DNA of 64,000 bases from Solanum dulcamara (lineage: Eukaryota > Streptophyta > Magnoliopsida > Solanales > Solanaceae): assembly GCF_947179165.1 (NCBI RefSeq), contig NC_077242.1, positions 1,054,001-1,118,000 on the forward strand, written 5' to 3'. The notes under the pieces were generated by a model. The model was not told where the DNA came from. It saw only the letters and a program-made list of their open reading frames with translations, and searched no databases. Below are positions 47,880-60,441 of this stretch, piece after piece (positions within the stretch are counted from its first letter, which is position 1; every line of letters begins with the position of its first letter). Made by a program: the position numbers and the translations under genes.

Positions 47880-50530
47880 GTGTTTTTATTATTGGGATTT
47901 TTTACGTTATACCTTGACTATTTATTAGTGCTTCCTGTGCTAAATGTTTCCACTTATTTATCTATTTTAATTAATTATGAGGCTTTATATTACTTTAATA
48001 ATTAGTCTCAATCTTTTTTAGTAGTAATATAAAAAACTAATAGTAAATAATTAAATTTAAAGTTTTAAAATAAAATTAATTTAATAAAATATATCTCTAT
48101 TTATAATTTCTTTAAGAAATATGTCAAGTCAATAATGACCATGTAGATGAAACAGATGGAGTATTTGCTTTGGGCTACATTAGTAAAAAATTTCACTTTA
48201 TAGATAAAATGTTACTTGCATAGTTTAGAATATCAAGAGATAATTTATTACTTGTTATTAATTATAGTCATTTTTCAATATTTTTTAAGATATTATATTT
48301 AAAAATTGATATAGTAAATTTTTCATTCTATTCCGTATTTATTATTAGATGTGTCAAGTTGATACTACTGGACATATATATAAAAAAATCGGATGGAAAT
48401 ATTTATTTAAGGCTATCATTCCCTAAAATTGTTAAAAAAATATATTAATTAAAGATGGAGGAATAATTGTCATCTTTTTATAGTTTTTTAATAGTAAGTG
48501 ACTTGTCATCTCATAGAAGTCGTGCGTACCTTCAAATAGAAATAACGATTTCCCTTCCATTTTATGCAATAATAATATGCTGATTACTACGCATAACTCA
48601 CATTAGAGAATTTTCTTTTTATGTTCGTTCAAATTTTTCATATATATTTAAAAAATGGAAATATAAAATAAATAATAACGCCTCAATCACAGTTAAGTTG
48701 GGTCCCCATACCATATGAATTCTCACACACCATTATTGTTTTAATTAACTTCATCTTATATCTGTACTATATAATATTATACTGTTTTAATTTGTTTGTC
48801 TGATTTTAATTTGACACATAAATTAATAAAGTAAATAAGACTTTTAAATCTTATGAGAATGCACCAAATTGCACTTTAATCTAGTAATATTAAACATGTT
48901 ACGTGAAAAGTTTGAATAAAAAAAAAAGACATTCTATTTGAAAATAATCAAAAAAGACAATAAGATAAATAAATTGAAATAATTTTTTTTTGACTAGAAT
49001 AACAATGACGATAATAACGAGAATATAGTATACACCATGTTTATTATGAACTAATAAGTGTTAGCCTATTACAATTTATTTTTTTAATTTGAATTTAAGT
49101 TCGATAATATAATCAAGCTTAATATAACAATGATTCTTTAATTAGGATTTAGAGTGATTGGATCATTGCTTTTAATGGTTGTTTGTTCACTACTATGATC
49201 AGTCCTAATTATTCTTCTTCAATCATATGCCACATTAATGATGTGTTTGTAAAGAGAGCCTATTCTTCACAGGCGGCTCAAGCTAACAAGTGGCTTAAAG
49301 CCAAAAAAAATTCTATTCTTTTAATTTTTTTCTATGCAAAGTTATTTCTTTTTTCTTTAATGAAAATTTTACTTTTTTAAATAGTACTACATTCATTTTA
49401 ATATTTTATCAGATTTTGATTTGATATAAAAATAAAAAAGTAAAAGATTTTTGAATCTTATAATTTTAAACTAAAGATATATATATAAAGATATTTTTAA
49501 TCTTATGATTTTAAATATGACAATGGAAAGTTAAATTTAAAAATTGACATTAAATAAATAAATTTTTTTTAATGTTTCAAAACAAACTTAAAAAAAATAA
49601 CACAAACAATTTAAAAGACACAATATAATTTTTTTCTTTAAAAGAAACTAATATAAATTTTATTATTACTAAAAATTGAGATCCCTAAAATTTGGAGGCG
49701 TAAGACGAATGCCTTAAAAGCATTGAGTTGCCCTTGCTTTTATCAAATGAAATAGAATCAAAGAATTAAAAAACAGGTGAGGTAAATTATTGTTTTTTCC
49801 TGTTTCAATTTATATGTCTCATTTTGAATTTTGAGATTTAAATAATATTTTCTCATATATATATATATATATATATAATATTTTTATATTATTAATTATT
49901 GTAATTTATACTAGTATACATATTTTTTAAATATATAAAAAAAATTAATTCATAAAAGAATTTTTGTGCACAAATTCACGATTAAAATTAAACTGTTTGA
50001 TAATTAAATCTGAATTATACCATATAAATTGAAATTGAAAAAATATTTTAAACAATTTCCTATACTATATTTTAAGTTAATTTTTTTTGTTGGTATAATC
50101 TTCTCATTTTAGAGCTTTATTGACTTTAACTATTTCAAGTTCACGCTTTATAAAAATTCATTAAAGGAGGTAAATAATCATATTAAGGATATTTTTTCAT
50201 TCTCAAAAACTCAACTTACAATTTCGTAGAAACATAATCTTGTATTATTATGATATCTTTTTCTTGAATCGAGTTTCTATCAAAACAATTTCTCTATTTT
50301 TATAAGGTAGTCAAATTTGCTCACACGTTATTTTTCTTAGACTCAATTTATGATTGATATTACTCTCATTTATTATTGTATAATAATTGTGAGTTTAAAT
50401 TTTCCCTCTTTGATTCCTTAATAATTTTGTAGTGGAATTTTTTTTAAATGGTGATTTGCTAGAGGCTCGAATAACTTCATACATGATTTTTTCCCCTAAT
50501 TTATTAACCAACATTACATTACACCGTACT
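47880..50530. other. Intergenic, A+T-rich
   Basis: The 5' flank of the E2 gene, then more than 2 kb of very A+T-rich DNA with a (TA)n run near 49856-49876 and Stowaway-like end sequence near 49800. The 65-codon frame at 49183-49380 has no features I recognise. TTGTAGTG at 50427-50434 resembles the 3' terminus of a CACTA element, but no partner was found to its left. Confidence 0.45.
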
Positions 50531-50620
50531 CACACGTTTCACAAAACATAACATGAAATTAAAATGCCAAGGAGCAATATTAATACAATAGCTTTAACGC
50601 CACTGCTAGTTACGTTACTT

Positions 50621-52047
50621 TCACGGCCATCCGCCGCCATATCCACCTCCATATCCTCCGCCGGCTCCACTTCCAGGTCCGCCATACCCTCCGCCGGTTC
50701 CACTACCAGGTCCGCCAAATCCGCCTCCAACGTTGCCGCCTACACCACCGCCAATTCTGCCGCTGCCACTTACTCCACCGCTAACCCCGCCGCTGCCACC
50801 TATTCCAATGCCAGGTGGACTGCCGCCAGTGCCACCGCCCATGCCTCCAGCACCAGCACCAACACCTGCACCAGCTCCAGCACCAATCCCAACTCCAACC
50901 CTACCTTCAGCTCCTCCACTAACGGGCCCAGCTCCCATACCCAATCTTCCTCCGATTCCGGCGCTAACGCCACCACTAATGGATCCTCCCACACCCGGCC
51001 CAGTTGGCACACCTGTTTGATAAACACAACAATACTAGTGAGTAATCATGACGAGAGGCTATGAATTTTATCGTTAGATCGTCCATATCTAATATATTTA
51101 ATAAAATTATTATCCCCTTTCTTTAACCAAGCTAACTTTGCAGATGTTGTACATTAACGTAGCTCGATCAGTTGCTATCTTTTAGATGCAACTCGAAAAA
51201 TTTATTTTTTATATAATATCTTGTAAATCACATCAGAAATGTAAATTATACCAGACAAGTTTGATACAGTAAACTTAATTAAAAAAAATATGGACAGAAA
51301 AAATCAATCACTGACCTTCCGTATGAATACTAGATACCTGCTGCACTAACTCAACAAAATATAAATTATAGGCAAATTCGAAACAAACTCAACTGAACAA
51401 ATATTGAGGAATTAATCTCTGACCTTTTTTATGATACTCTCTGTTGCATCAACTCAAAGACCCTTAACAGGAATAATATATAGAGTTGGAAGGGGCTACT
51501 TGTAAGTTGGAACCATCAGTTCTCTTAATTTATTTAAAACTTAAATTTATTTTCAATTTAAGTAAAATATTGAAAATGTCAAGTACTTTTTTATGTAAAG
51601 CCTTAAAACTTATTTCTATTTTTTTTTAAAATATTACCTTTTTCGATTAAAAAATAATGATCTAGTTTGACTTAATACAGAGTTCAAGAAAATAAAGAAT
51701 ATTTTTCAATCAGGTGATTTTAAATTAAAGTTATATCAAATATATCAAAATATCTTTTAACTGAAATTAAAATGTTGCCCAAAAAAAATGATCATTTCTA
51801 TTAAACAAACCAAAAAGAAAAATATGTCATTTTTTTTAAAACGGAGTAAGTAGTAAAAACCACCTGGGGTTGCATCATCAGCAGCAAATCCACCACCACC
51901 AATATTGTTATCTACCCCTCCTTGATAATCAGTAACTCCATACTTTGATGCAACAAGAGAATCATTTTCATTTGGTAAATTTCTAGCACAAACAAGAAAA
52001 GCTCCAAGTGAAAGCACCAAAACAAGTGGTAAAAGTTTAGCAAACAT
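50621..52047 (-). CDS. Secreted glycine-rich protein, GRP3
   Basis: Two exons: 52047-51864 (61 codons plus one base) and 51012-50621, joined by a GT-AG intron of 851 bp, giving about 191 residues. Exon 1 encodes a clean signal peptide (MFAKLLPLVLVLSLGAFLVC) then ARNLPNENDSLVASKYGVTD and the start of the Gly-rich part. Exon 2 is a Gly/Ala/Ser-rich region with GVGIGAGAGAGVGAGAGG and then GYGGPGSG(A/T)GGG repeats, ending GGGYGGGWP. The intron phase makes Gly at the junction (G|GT). It is not closely related to GRP1 or GRP2 outside glycine richness. Probably extracellular; function unknown. Confidence 0.85.
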
Positions 52048-53458
52048 TTTAGAAATTTAATATTATCCAAAAGGGTTATAATATAGTAAAAGTTTTGTGT
52101 GAGAATTTTGAAGGATTGTAAAGGGGATTTTATAGGCTGAAAAATCCAAAATCCCAACGGTACACTGTATTTTCATTCATTGTACGTAAATGAGTGCATG
52201 AATTTTATTTTGACATTTGTAAGCCATGCACGTAAAGAATTTAATTCAGTGTCATCATCACAACTTGAAGAAGTTGACTCTTGCAAATATTAAATTGATG
52301 AATATTTAATTTTGATTTTGACTTATTATAAAAATGCTACAGACAAAAGGTAATTTATATGATCTGCATGCGTTACTGCATATGCTATTAACCTACACCT
52401 AGAATCCAACTGTTTTCACAAGGGTTGTGTAAATTTAGAGTTAAATTAATAACTCGAATCGATAATATGGTATTAGGCTAATGATTTGAGTTATTGGTTT
52501 GTCGTTTTTATAACTCCTACATGACGTTTTATGTGACAATTCGCATTCAAAATGGCATCTTACGTGTAATAGGTTACGTAGGACTCGTGAGTCTACTTGT
52601 TCAATTTTATACAAGTTTAAGTATCTACATGTGTACACTCAAAGTTAGAGGACATACATACCAACTGAAGTCAAATTAAAAGACAAATTTATGTATTATG
52701 CATATTTTTCTAATAGCAATTCTAAGGCCACAAGATGAAGTTGGAAGGTTATCTTGATACATTTGACATAACTTTAGTTTAGGATCATAAAATCAAAAAA
52801 AAATTCTTTATTTTCTTAAACTTCGTGTCAAATTAAACTAGGTCACCACTCTTTTTGAAACGGAGGGAGTATTAGAATTCTTGTTTAGTCCAAATTCAAT
52901 TTTTGAATGTTTAGGTTTTACGTTCCTCTCCGTTATTTTTATAAAGTAGGATCCAGTCCAAATTCCATATCATCTCAAGGCGAATTAAATAATACTTAAA
53001 AAATCATATTGATTATTTATGTAAAGACAGATTAAATCTTATCAAAAAAAAATCTAAAATAAACTCATTCATATATCCAACACAATTTCAATAATCTCTT
53101 CTAGAACAATAGTTGATGATGACAAGATTTCTATAAAATCGATTACAAAATTTGACATGAATCACAAATTATCAACTCACATTTCAATCAAAAGATGCTT
53201 AAATATTTACTAGTTATTTAGAGAGATGTTAAAACGTTTGCAAATTGTTCAGAAAGATGTTTAAATATAAAAACCTGTGATTCTTAAATGTGTCATTATC
53301 ACTATTTAAAAAAATATCACATTTACCTAACTTTTAAGACTTGAGTCCTTAATTTGAGTTTTATATTTCAACTATTAGGAGTGCAAATTTACTATATGAA
53401 CTATCATGATATCACCTTAGACTAATATTTGATAGTGTGTATTATGCTTTCTCTTTTC
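52048..53458. other. 5' flank of GRP3 and spacer
   Basis: No further gene recognised. AAACGGAGGGAGTA at about 52857-52870 looks like one terminus of a Stowaway MITE, but I could not identify its partner. Confidence 0.45.
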
Positions 53459-53885
53459 ACTACAACATTTTATGCTTACAGTCATCCTAGAAAAATGTGG
53501 CCTAAACTATCAAAAATTGTGGCCTTTGATCAAAGGCCACACTTTTCGGGAGTGGCCTAAAGAAGTGTAACCTTAGACTTTAGGCTAGGCTTTGCAAGTG
53601 TTGCCTTATCAGCTACACTTCAGAAGCGTGGCCTATAAGATAAAAAGGCCACGCTTTGTAGTACTAGCAATACTTCGATCTCATACAACTACACCTTTAA
53701 GCGTGGCCATCACTTTCTTTTTGGCCACACTTCTAAAGCGTAGCATTTTCTTGCTTATCTACGGCAACACTTCAAAGTGTAGTCTTTGCCAATATACATA
53801 CCACAATTTACAATTAATAAGCTACACAATTGATGTTCCTATGGCTACAATTTTTAAGTGTTGCAATGTTATTTTGGCTATAAAA
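53459..53885 (+). mobile_element. CACTA-type terminal fragment with subterminal repeats
   Basis: Starts CACTACAACATTTTATGC and is followed by a dozen or more diverged copies, in both orientations, of GTGGCC / GGCCACACTT(T/C)(T/A)AAGCGTGG-like units. Arrays of such short subterminal repeats next to a CACTACAA terminus are characteristic of plant CACTA (En/Spm) elements. The matching TTGTAGTG end was not found in the expected direction, and no transposase is visible, so this is a fragment or a non-autonomous copy of unknown length. Confidence 0.75.
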
Positions 53886-53889
53886 ATAT

Positions 53890-56800
53890 TTATATAGCAT
53901 ACTTTCTAATGGAAAATTACAATATTGTTTTTGCAATAAATAATCTCAAGCACTAAATTAGCTAATAAATAATTCAAATGCATAACAATAAACTTCAAAA
54001 AATAATTTGTCTTGTACTACACATACTTATAAAGCAATATTTTAAAGATGTGTACTAGCAATGAATTTCACAAAATCAAATATTGTGTCCATTTTTACAC
54101 TAGTTCAAAAATTCTTCATCATCCACTTCAATAGATCGAAGTGACTCATGGCCACCATTCAAATTTGATCACCTCCATTTTCATACACATTCAAAAAATA
54201 AATTTAAAATGAAAAAGAAATCATGTTCAACAAATCGAGCATTAGATAGATACCATGTTCATGTTTTCATCTCTTCTGATTCCTAATCACAAAAATCACT
54301 TCTTACAAATCAATCCTTATACATCATATGGAACAGAACTTAGTACAAACCAAACATTAAAATTAAGACTCCTCAAAGCTAAGAATGTATTTAACACTAC
54401 CAAAAGCTAAACTTTACCTTTTTTGATCAGACATTTAGCTAGAAGATGATGAGAAGGGTCAGTATATTCAATTTATAGAAGTTTGTAAATGAAACTACTT
54501 TTACACCAAAATTTCTGGAAATAGAAGTCCTTACATATTTACAAAAAAGTCCCTATATTCTAGAGAACTTCATACAAGTCCTTCTATATTTACAAAGAAG
54601 TCTCTACTCTAGAATTCTCTACACGAAAATTCTAGAGAACTCCATGTCTTTTAAGACTTCTCTACAATATTCTACGAGAATTTAGTGTCTTCTACAAATC
54701 TAAGACTCTAGGTTCTTCCTCCTTCTTTAAAATCAAGTGGCGGGTCACCAAAATATTATAGTGTTTGTTTAAAAGTTCTCCCACATGAAATTCCACGTGG
54801 ACACATTATCAAATATTAATTTAATTGTGTTTTGCTAATAATTTGATAATGATTTTATTAGCAAATCTACACTCCGAATAATTTAGATATAAGAACTCAA
54901 AAAAAAGAGATATAGTGGAGAATAGATAATTTGAGATATTATATTAGTTTAGCAGTGCCGTTTTGTGTGAATTGGATGAGGTGAAATGTCGTAAATCCAA
55001 AAAATGAAATAAAAATTATGAGTAGAATTGTTTTTTGTAGAATATTTTATGAAACTTCAAAATATTTTAAAGTTTATCATTACTTTAGTGTCAAGAAACC
55101 AAACAATGAAGTGAAGACCTTAAGATGCGTGTTTTTTTTATATAAAAATATATAGTGTAATACAAAATATTACAGCAAAAAATTATATTATACAAAAAAT
55201 ATATTTTTTATATCTTTTGTACATATATTAATTTTGAACCACCTTAATCAAAGAGAAGAAATAGCCTAGTGATATTAGACTGTGCAACTTACACTGTGAA
55301 TGTTATCCTCAGTTTGCAAGTTTGATTTTTATTAGGTGCACAGATTGCCTAATATTTTAAAATTTAATTCTTTTACTGGTGTACATCTATTACTTTAAAA
55401 AAATGTTGAAATAACTTAAAATCTTTTCTCTTTGATGTTTATTATATCCATAAAAGGCTCTTCAATTTGAATGAACTTTGCAATCTTTTAAAAAGATTAG
55501 TTCATGCAAAAAAAAACATTCGTGTTACCCTATTGTATTTTATTTGGTGAAATTTTCTTTGCTTCTGCGAGTTGCAATTGCATCTGTTGAAAAAAAAATT
55601 GGGTAATAAAATGAGTTGCGGAGTCGAATGAATAATGACTTCTTGGGTGATTGCATGGTTTCTTTTATTGAAAAAGATGTGTTTAATGATGTTTCAATTG
55701 ATGATATTATTTTATCTTTTTAACTAATGAAATTTCTTCGAGTGATATTCTAAACGTGCTTGAAAAATATTGACAGTATTCTGTGATTATTGAATAATTG
55801 ATTTTGGACGTCTCAGTTTTGATCATTTTTTTGAATGAATTAATCGATAATTTGATAAAAGAAAAATACTTTTTTATTCTTGAGTATCTTTTTCTCGAAA
55901 CACTTGTGAAATATATATCATATAAATAATTATATATTATTATAGTTGGTCACTCTTATAATAATTCTTCTCAATCATGAATTTTATGAGATGAACACGA
56001 CTTTTTATTGTCAAAATAATCTTATATAAAACAATAATATTGTTGATGTTTATGAAAGTCATCTTGTTTATCCAGATCAACTCGTTACGAGAGGTTGAGT
56101 GATAGTGTTTGTTCGTAAATTTTTAAGTATTTTTGGAAAATTATTTTTGGGTGAAGTTTTATCATGTGTTTGGTAACAGATTTTGAGAGAAATATTTGGC
56201 TTTTAAGAAAAAATATAATTTATACTTATAAATTATAAAAAATATTAAAATTACCCATATATAAGTTTGCATTATCATTTTATAATGAACATGTTTCGTT
56301 AAAAAATAACTTTATAACATAATTGATAACAATCAACAACAACAAAAACAACAATATGAGCAAGAGCAGTACAATAATCACACACTCAAACTTGTCACTG
56401 ATTCAGGTAAACTATAACCCATTAAAAATAAGTTGTGCTTTTTAATGGTGTTGGTTGTACGTAGCTGGATACTAATTGAGATTAATAAATGATGGTGTTT
56501 TATAAAATATAAAAGTTTGAGGTAATTTTTAAATTTTAAAAGTTCTGAAATATTAGAATTTGACACAAATTCTAGTTTTTTCTAGAACTTGGGATGTTTG
56601 CCAAATATTTTTGTCAATTAATAGCAAGTTATATGGCCAAACACTAATTTTCAAGTTTTTTTTTTTCAATTTTTTTACCAAATATATTTGTGGCCAAACG
56701 ACACCTTAAAACCTATTTGAACTGACTTAAAAGTTGATCAAATCAATTTATAAGATATTTTTAAAAACTTTTTTGAAAATGTTTGCCAAATAAAAAATGC

Positions 56801-57020
56801 TTAAAATAAATTAAAATTTAAAAAAAAAAGTCAAAAGTTAACAGTTGGTCTCCCATTACTTTTTCTTTTTGACTTAAAAGTCATTTTTAACTTAAAATCA
56901 TTTTTTTCAAAGGCAATTCAAATGGGTTCTTAATAGTGTCTACGTACGACTATACAAAGTTGTTAATTAAAAGACTTTTTTTTGATTTGATTTTTGATAT
57001 TCAAACTATATTATATGCAT
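53890..57020. other. Repeat-rich spacer, no gene
   Basis: About 54480-54760 has repeated short motifs (TCTAGA, TTCTCTACA, AAGTC(C/T)(C/T)TA) of unknown origin. About 55262-55400 (AGCCTAGTGATATTAGACTG...TTAGGTGCACAG) resembles a SINE head. About 56160-56930 contains GTTTGG/CCAAAC and AACTTAAAAGTCA sequences like hAT-type MITEs. Short frames look like chance. Confidence 0.4.
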
Positions 57021-57028
57021 ATGAAAAT

Positions 57029-57150
57029 AGCGATCAATTAAACAAGCAAGTCATGAATATTAGCATAAACATGCCTATAATAGTATAACAGCGATCAATT
57101 AAACAAGCAAGTCATGAATATCATCATAAACATGCCTATAATAGTATTTG
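57029..57150. repeat. 61-bp tandem repeat, two copies
   Basis: Units 57029-57089 and 57090-57150 begin AGCGATCAATTAAACAAGCA and contain CATAAACATGCCTATAATAG. They differ at only a few positions, so the duplication is recent. Confidence 0.92.
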
Positions 57151-57498
57151 CCGTGGCGAAGCTAAAAATTTTGTTAAAAAGTGTTCAAATATAAAATAAA
57201 AAAATAAATATTAATAATAGGTGTAAAATATACAATCTCAAATAATTTTTGCAATTTTAGTCACTATAATAAATCTTTAACTTGTGTTAAGAAGTGTCAA
57301 TACTTATATATATATTTATTAAATTAAATTTCAACATATACATATTGTAATTTTTTGACGAAAGTCCCTCCATGATTATTCACTAATCATTTATTCAAAT
57401 GGAACAATTGCTAACCTTAGATAGTGAAATTAAATATTGTCATATATACTAAGCTTATTAAACATAACATAAAATTGAATTGCCGTAAATTTATTTAA

Positions 57499-58028
57499 TC
57501 AGATTCCACCACCGGCGAAACCTTCGCCGATCCCAAATCCATAGCCACTACCACCTTTCTCTCCGCCCCCTCCGCCGCCACCACCACCACCTCCGCCGCC
57601 ACCGCCTCTACCGCCTAAGCCGGACCCCTGGCCGCTACCGAACCCAAATCCGAATCCGGCACCGTTTCCGCCACTAAAACCACCACCTCCTCCACCGCCG
57701 CCACCACCGCCGCCGCCAGCTCCTCCTATAATCTCACCAAATCCTAAGCCATTTACACCAGCGGGGATCTCAAAAACTGTAGCTACAGCATCTCCTAAGA
57801 GTTTTCTAGCTGAAGTGTCACGTGCAAGTACTCCCAAAAGAACAAGAAAAATAAATGCCTTCAAATACTGTGTTGACACTGCATGAAAATAAAATACATA
57901 AGTTTTTATTTCGATGAGATTATTAAATAACGTGAATTATCTCTTACAACACGTTAAAATAAATAAATAGTTTATAATATTTATATTATTAATTTAAATA
58001 TAAAATATGAAGAATTCTTACTTTTCAT
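57499..58028 (-). CDS. Secreted glycine-rich protein, GRP2' (7-nt first coding exon)
   Basis: Inverted paralogue of GRP2. Exon 1 is ATGAAAA at 58028-58022 followed by GTAAGAA; exon 2 is 57878-57499, entered after TTTTCATGCAG. The join gives M-K-M-STQYLKAFIFLVLLGVL, with a signal peptide ending near RDTSA, and a 128-residue product. The mature part starts RKLLGDAVATVFEIPAGVNG and continues into Gly runs of up to about 15, then GYGFGIGEGFAGGGI. It is shorter than GRP2 because of fewer Gly-rich repeats. The frame is intact, so it is probably expressed. Confidence 0.8.
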
Positions 58029-60029
58029 TTTTGACGTTTATATTTGGATGGAAGATATAAAAGTGATTTTTGCAATATATAATTATACACAATGCCAAGA
58101 GTTTATTTAGTAGAGCTATATTATATAACTGAAGATAATTAAAATTTCGATAATTAATGTGAGAACCAAAACTGAATATAAGTATTATATTTGTAACAGT
58201 AATATTTAATGGGTGGAAAATTATCCACTTAAAAACCTTCATAAAATTTGAATTATATAACGCACATTCTCTTCCTATTGACTAATTCATTTTCTAAAGG
58301 TTGACCAAATCTAAAACTTTATGATAAATCTTTTCTTACGTTAACAACAACAAAAATACACAAATATTATTCTTATCTTATAGAGATAGAGAGACGTTTT
58401 CGAAAAATCCTCAATACAAGTAACGATATTAGAACAGTTGAAAAAAATAAAAAAAATATCGAAATAAAAAGAGAGCATAGCTGTACACGTTCTTACGTTA
58501 AACTTCATGAAATAACATAAATACTAGAGAATTAGAGTAAACTGTATTTTTATTTTGATGTTTAATGAATACATAATCTGAAGAATGACTGGAAAAACAA
58601 ATTATTGGAGTAATTCTTTTTTAAAAAAGAAAATTAACTACTACATGAAAATAATGACCTGAATTTCAAAATTACTTTATGGGTTCGGCTTAGAATATTA
58701 ATTAATAGGACAAAACATTTGTTTTTATGAATTATATCGAATTGTTGACTTTTCTAAACTGAATTCAGAAAGAATAGTAGAAATAGACGTAATAAAAAGG
58801 TTTAATATACATGTACATTATTTACATATTATAATAAAACGCATTATTTACCTTGGCTAATAATATTCGAGAAGAAAGAGGATTTTTCTTTCTTATTTTA
58901 ATTACTTTAGTCTAGTCCAAGATGCACTAATTACGCAACTTTGGGATATAAGGTGCAATTAGTTGGTTAGCTATGAATTTAACTAGAAAGTTCATATCCT
59001 TTTGCCACGTGGAAAGCTAAGCAAAGTGACGAAGTTGAACGACTACGCCCAACAGAGTACCGTATGAAGTGTATGAATTGGTGATCGTTATTTTTTATGA
59101 TCTAAATAGAAAAAATATAATTAGATATTGCACTCATAATTCCCACATTTGAAGTATTATCAAGAATTTTTCTTTACAAATTTATGATTTTAACCAGTCA
59201 ATTTCGAATTATCCTTTAATTTATAAGTCAATTCATCCTTTAACTGATTTAGCTTATTTTTCATTTGAAAAAGATAAAGCAATTTGTCATTCATTTTTTT
59301 TTCTCTCTATTTTTCCTTCCTATCACATGACGAAGGAATTAATTCATGACCATATAAATATTTGGTGCTCATAAATTTTTAATGTATATGATTGAAAGTC
59401 AATTTGATCGAATATGACTAATGGGCACTATCGTAGACACACATATATACATACTAAGTCTTTACTGAATTTTAAGAGAAAAAGTATAGTCATTAATTAA
59501 ATAACATATGTTATGTACTTATTGATTTACTCTACCAAGTTACATATACTTCATCTTGATTCTTTTATCCTTTTCTTGACGATTACATTTTCTCGTACTA
59601 ATTTGACCTAAATTAAAAATATTGATAAATACATTATCAAGCTTGAAATGTTTCTTTATTTATAATTTTGCATTCTTTCTTTATTAGAATAAATCTGAAG
59701 AACAAATATTTATATGTTTTTTTTTAACATGATAAAATATTTATTTATTATAATTGGGGGAAAATCGTATCAAACCATATAGAAATTGGAAACAGGATCA
59801 AATTGGTTGTAATTTGTGGGGGAGACATTTTTCCTTTAATAGATTTTGCATGATGCAGGAATTTAAATTAATCAAGAAAAATATCAAATATTAAATAGTT
59901 ATAAGAAAGTAATATGTTTGCTTTTCAAAACGAATATATAAAAAGAAAAAAAAATAAACTACTCTACGACCAACATTTTAAAGTAAAATTCATTATTTTC
60001 AATAATAAAATCAGATAAGCAAATTAATT
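58029..60029. other. Spacer of the right duplication arm
   Basis: Flank of GRP2' and spacer homologous to 36370-40084. The empty sites of the LINE (near 58910-58925, TTAGTCTAGTCC) and of the MITE (near 59535-59550) are in this stretch. CCACGTGG at 59005-59012 is a G-box-like palindrome. Confidence 0.6.
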
Positions 60030-60441
60030 AAGAATTCCCTTAAAACTTTGGCCACCACCAAAACTTGCCCTCCCCCAAAGCCTACATTACCTAATCCTCT
60101 GAGCTACAGGCCCTACCCCGTCTCCACTGGATCTGTTCCGGGAGTACCCTCAAAAAAAGAAATATTTGACCACCAATGCCTCCCCCTCCACCACCTCCCA
60201 TAGATATCGAACCATCTCGACCAATGCTTCCACCTATTCCGCCACCTTCACCACCGCCAATTGACCCAACACCACGTACACTTACTTCACCTCCAACACC
60301 AACACCGAGTCCAAAATCTATGCCACCAGGACCAACGTGTCCTCCATCACCACCACCGCATCCAGATTTCGAGCAGAATTTGTGTATATTAAAGTTCCCA
60401 AAATTCATAATCATGAAATTCGAAGTCATATTTTTATGCAA
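60030..60441 (-). pseudogene. GRP1' pseudogene with plastid-DNA insert
   Basis: Inverted paralogue of GRP1. After the start (ATG at 60429) a 2-nt deletion relative to GRP1 shifts the frame within the signal peptide, replacing the hydrophobic core by MNFGNFNIHKFCSK. A larger deletion then removes the Asn-rich repeats and returns to the Gly-rich frame (GGHVGPGGIDFG, SIGRDGS). Near the 3' end a 69-bp insert (60093-60161) interrupts the last Gly-rich segment, adding FLFLRVLPEQIQWRRGRAC and a stop. Beyond it the original GRP1 ending is still present at about 60032-60092, with a further 1-nt deletion. Without a signal peptide the product is unlikely to work. Confidence 0.88.
60093..60161 (-). other. 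Insert of plastid DNA (5' end of trnR-ACG and upstream spacer)
   Basis: On the minus strand the insert reads TTGAGGGTACTCCCGGAACA ... GATCCAGTGGAGACGGGGTA and then GGGCCTGTAGCTCAGAGGAT plus TA. The last part matches, from memory, the 5' end of the plastid tRNA-Arg(ACG) gene, with the tRNA starting at 60112. GRP1 shows the uninterrupted sequence at the same place. Only the first third of the tRNA is present, so it is not a functional tRNA gene. Confidence 0.75.

Noticed and set aside
49183..49380. Possible small gene with SSQAAQANKWLKAKK
   Set aside because: No similarity I recognise, no signal or splice pattern, and very A+T-rich context; treated as chance.
50564..51064. Long + strand frames over GRP3, rich in Pro or in Ser/Thr
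   Set aside because: They are antisense shadows of the Gly-rich minus-strand exon; Gly codons read backwards give Pro, Ala and Thr. No signal peptide or splice context.
60093..60112. A functional tRNA-Arg gene
   Set aside because: Only about the first 20-odd bases of the tRNA are present; no anticodon arm, T-loop or 3' end follows.
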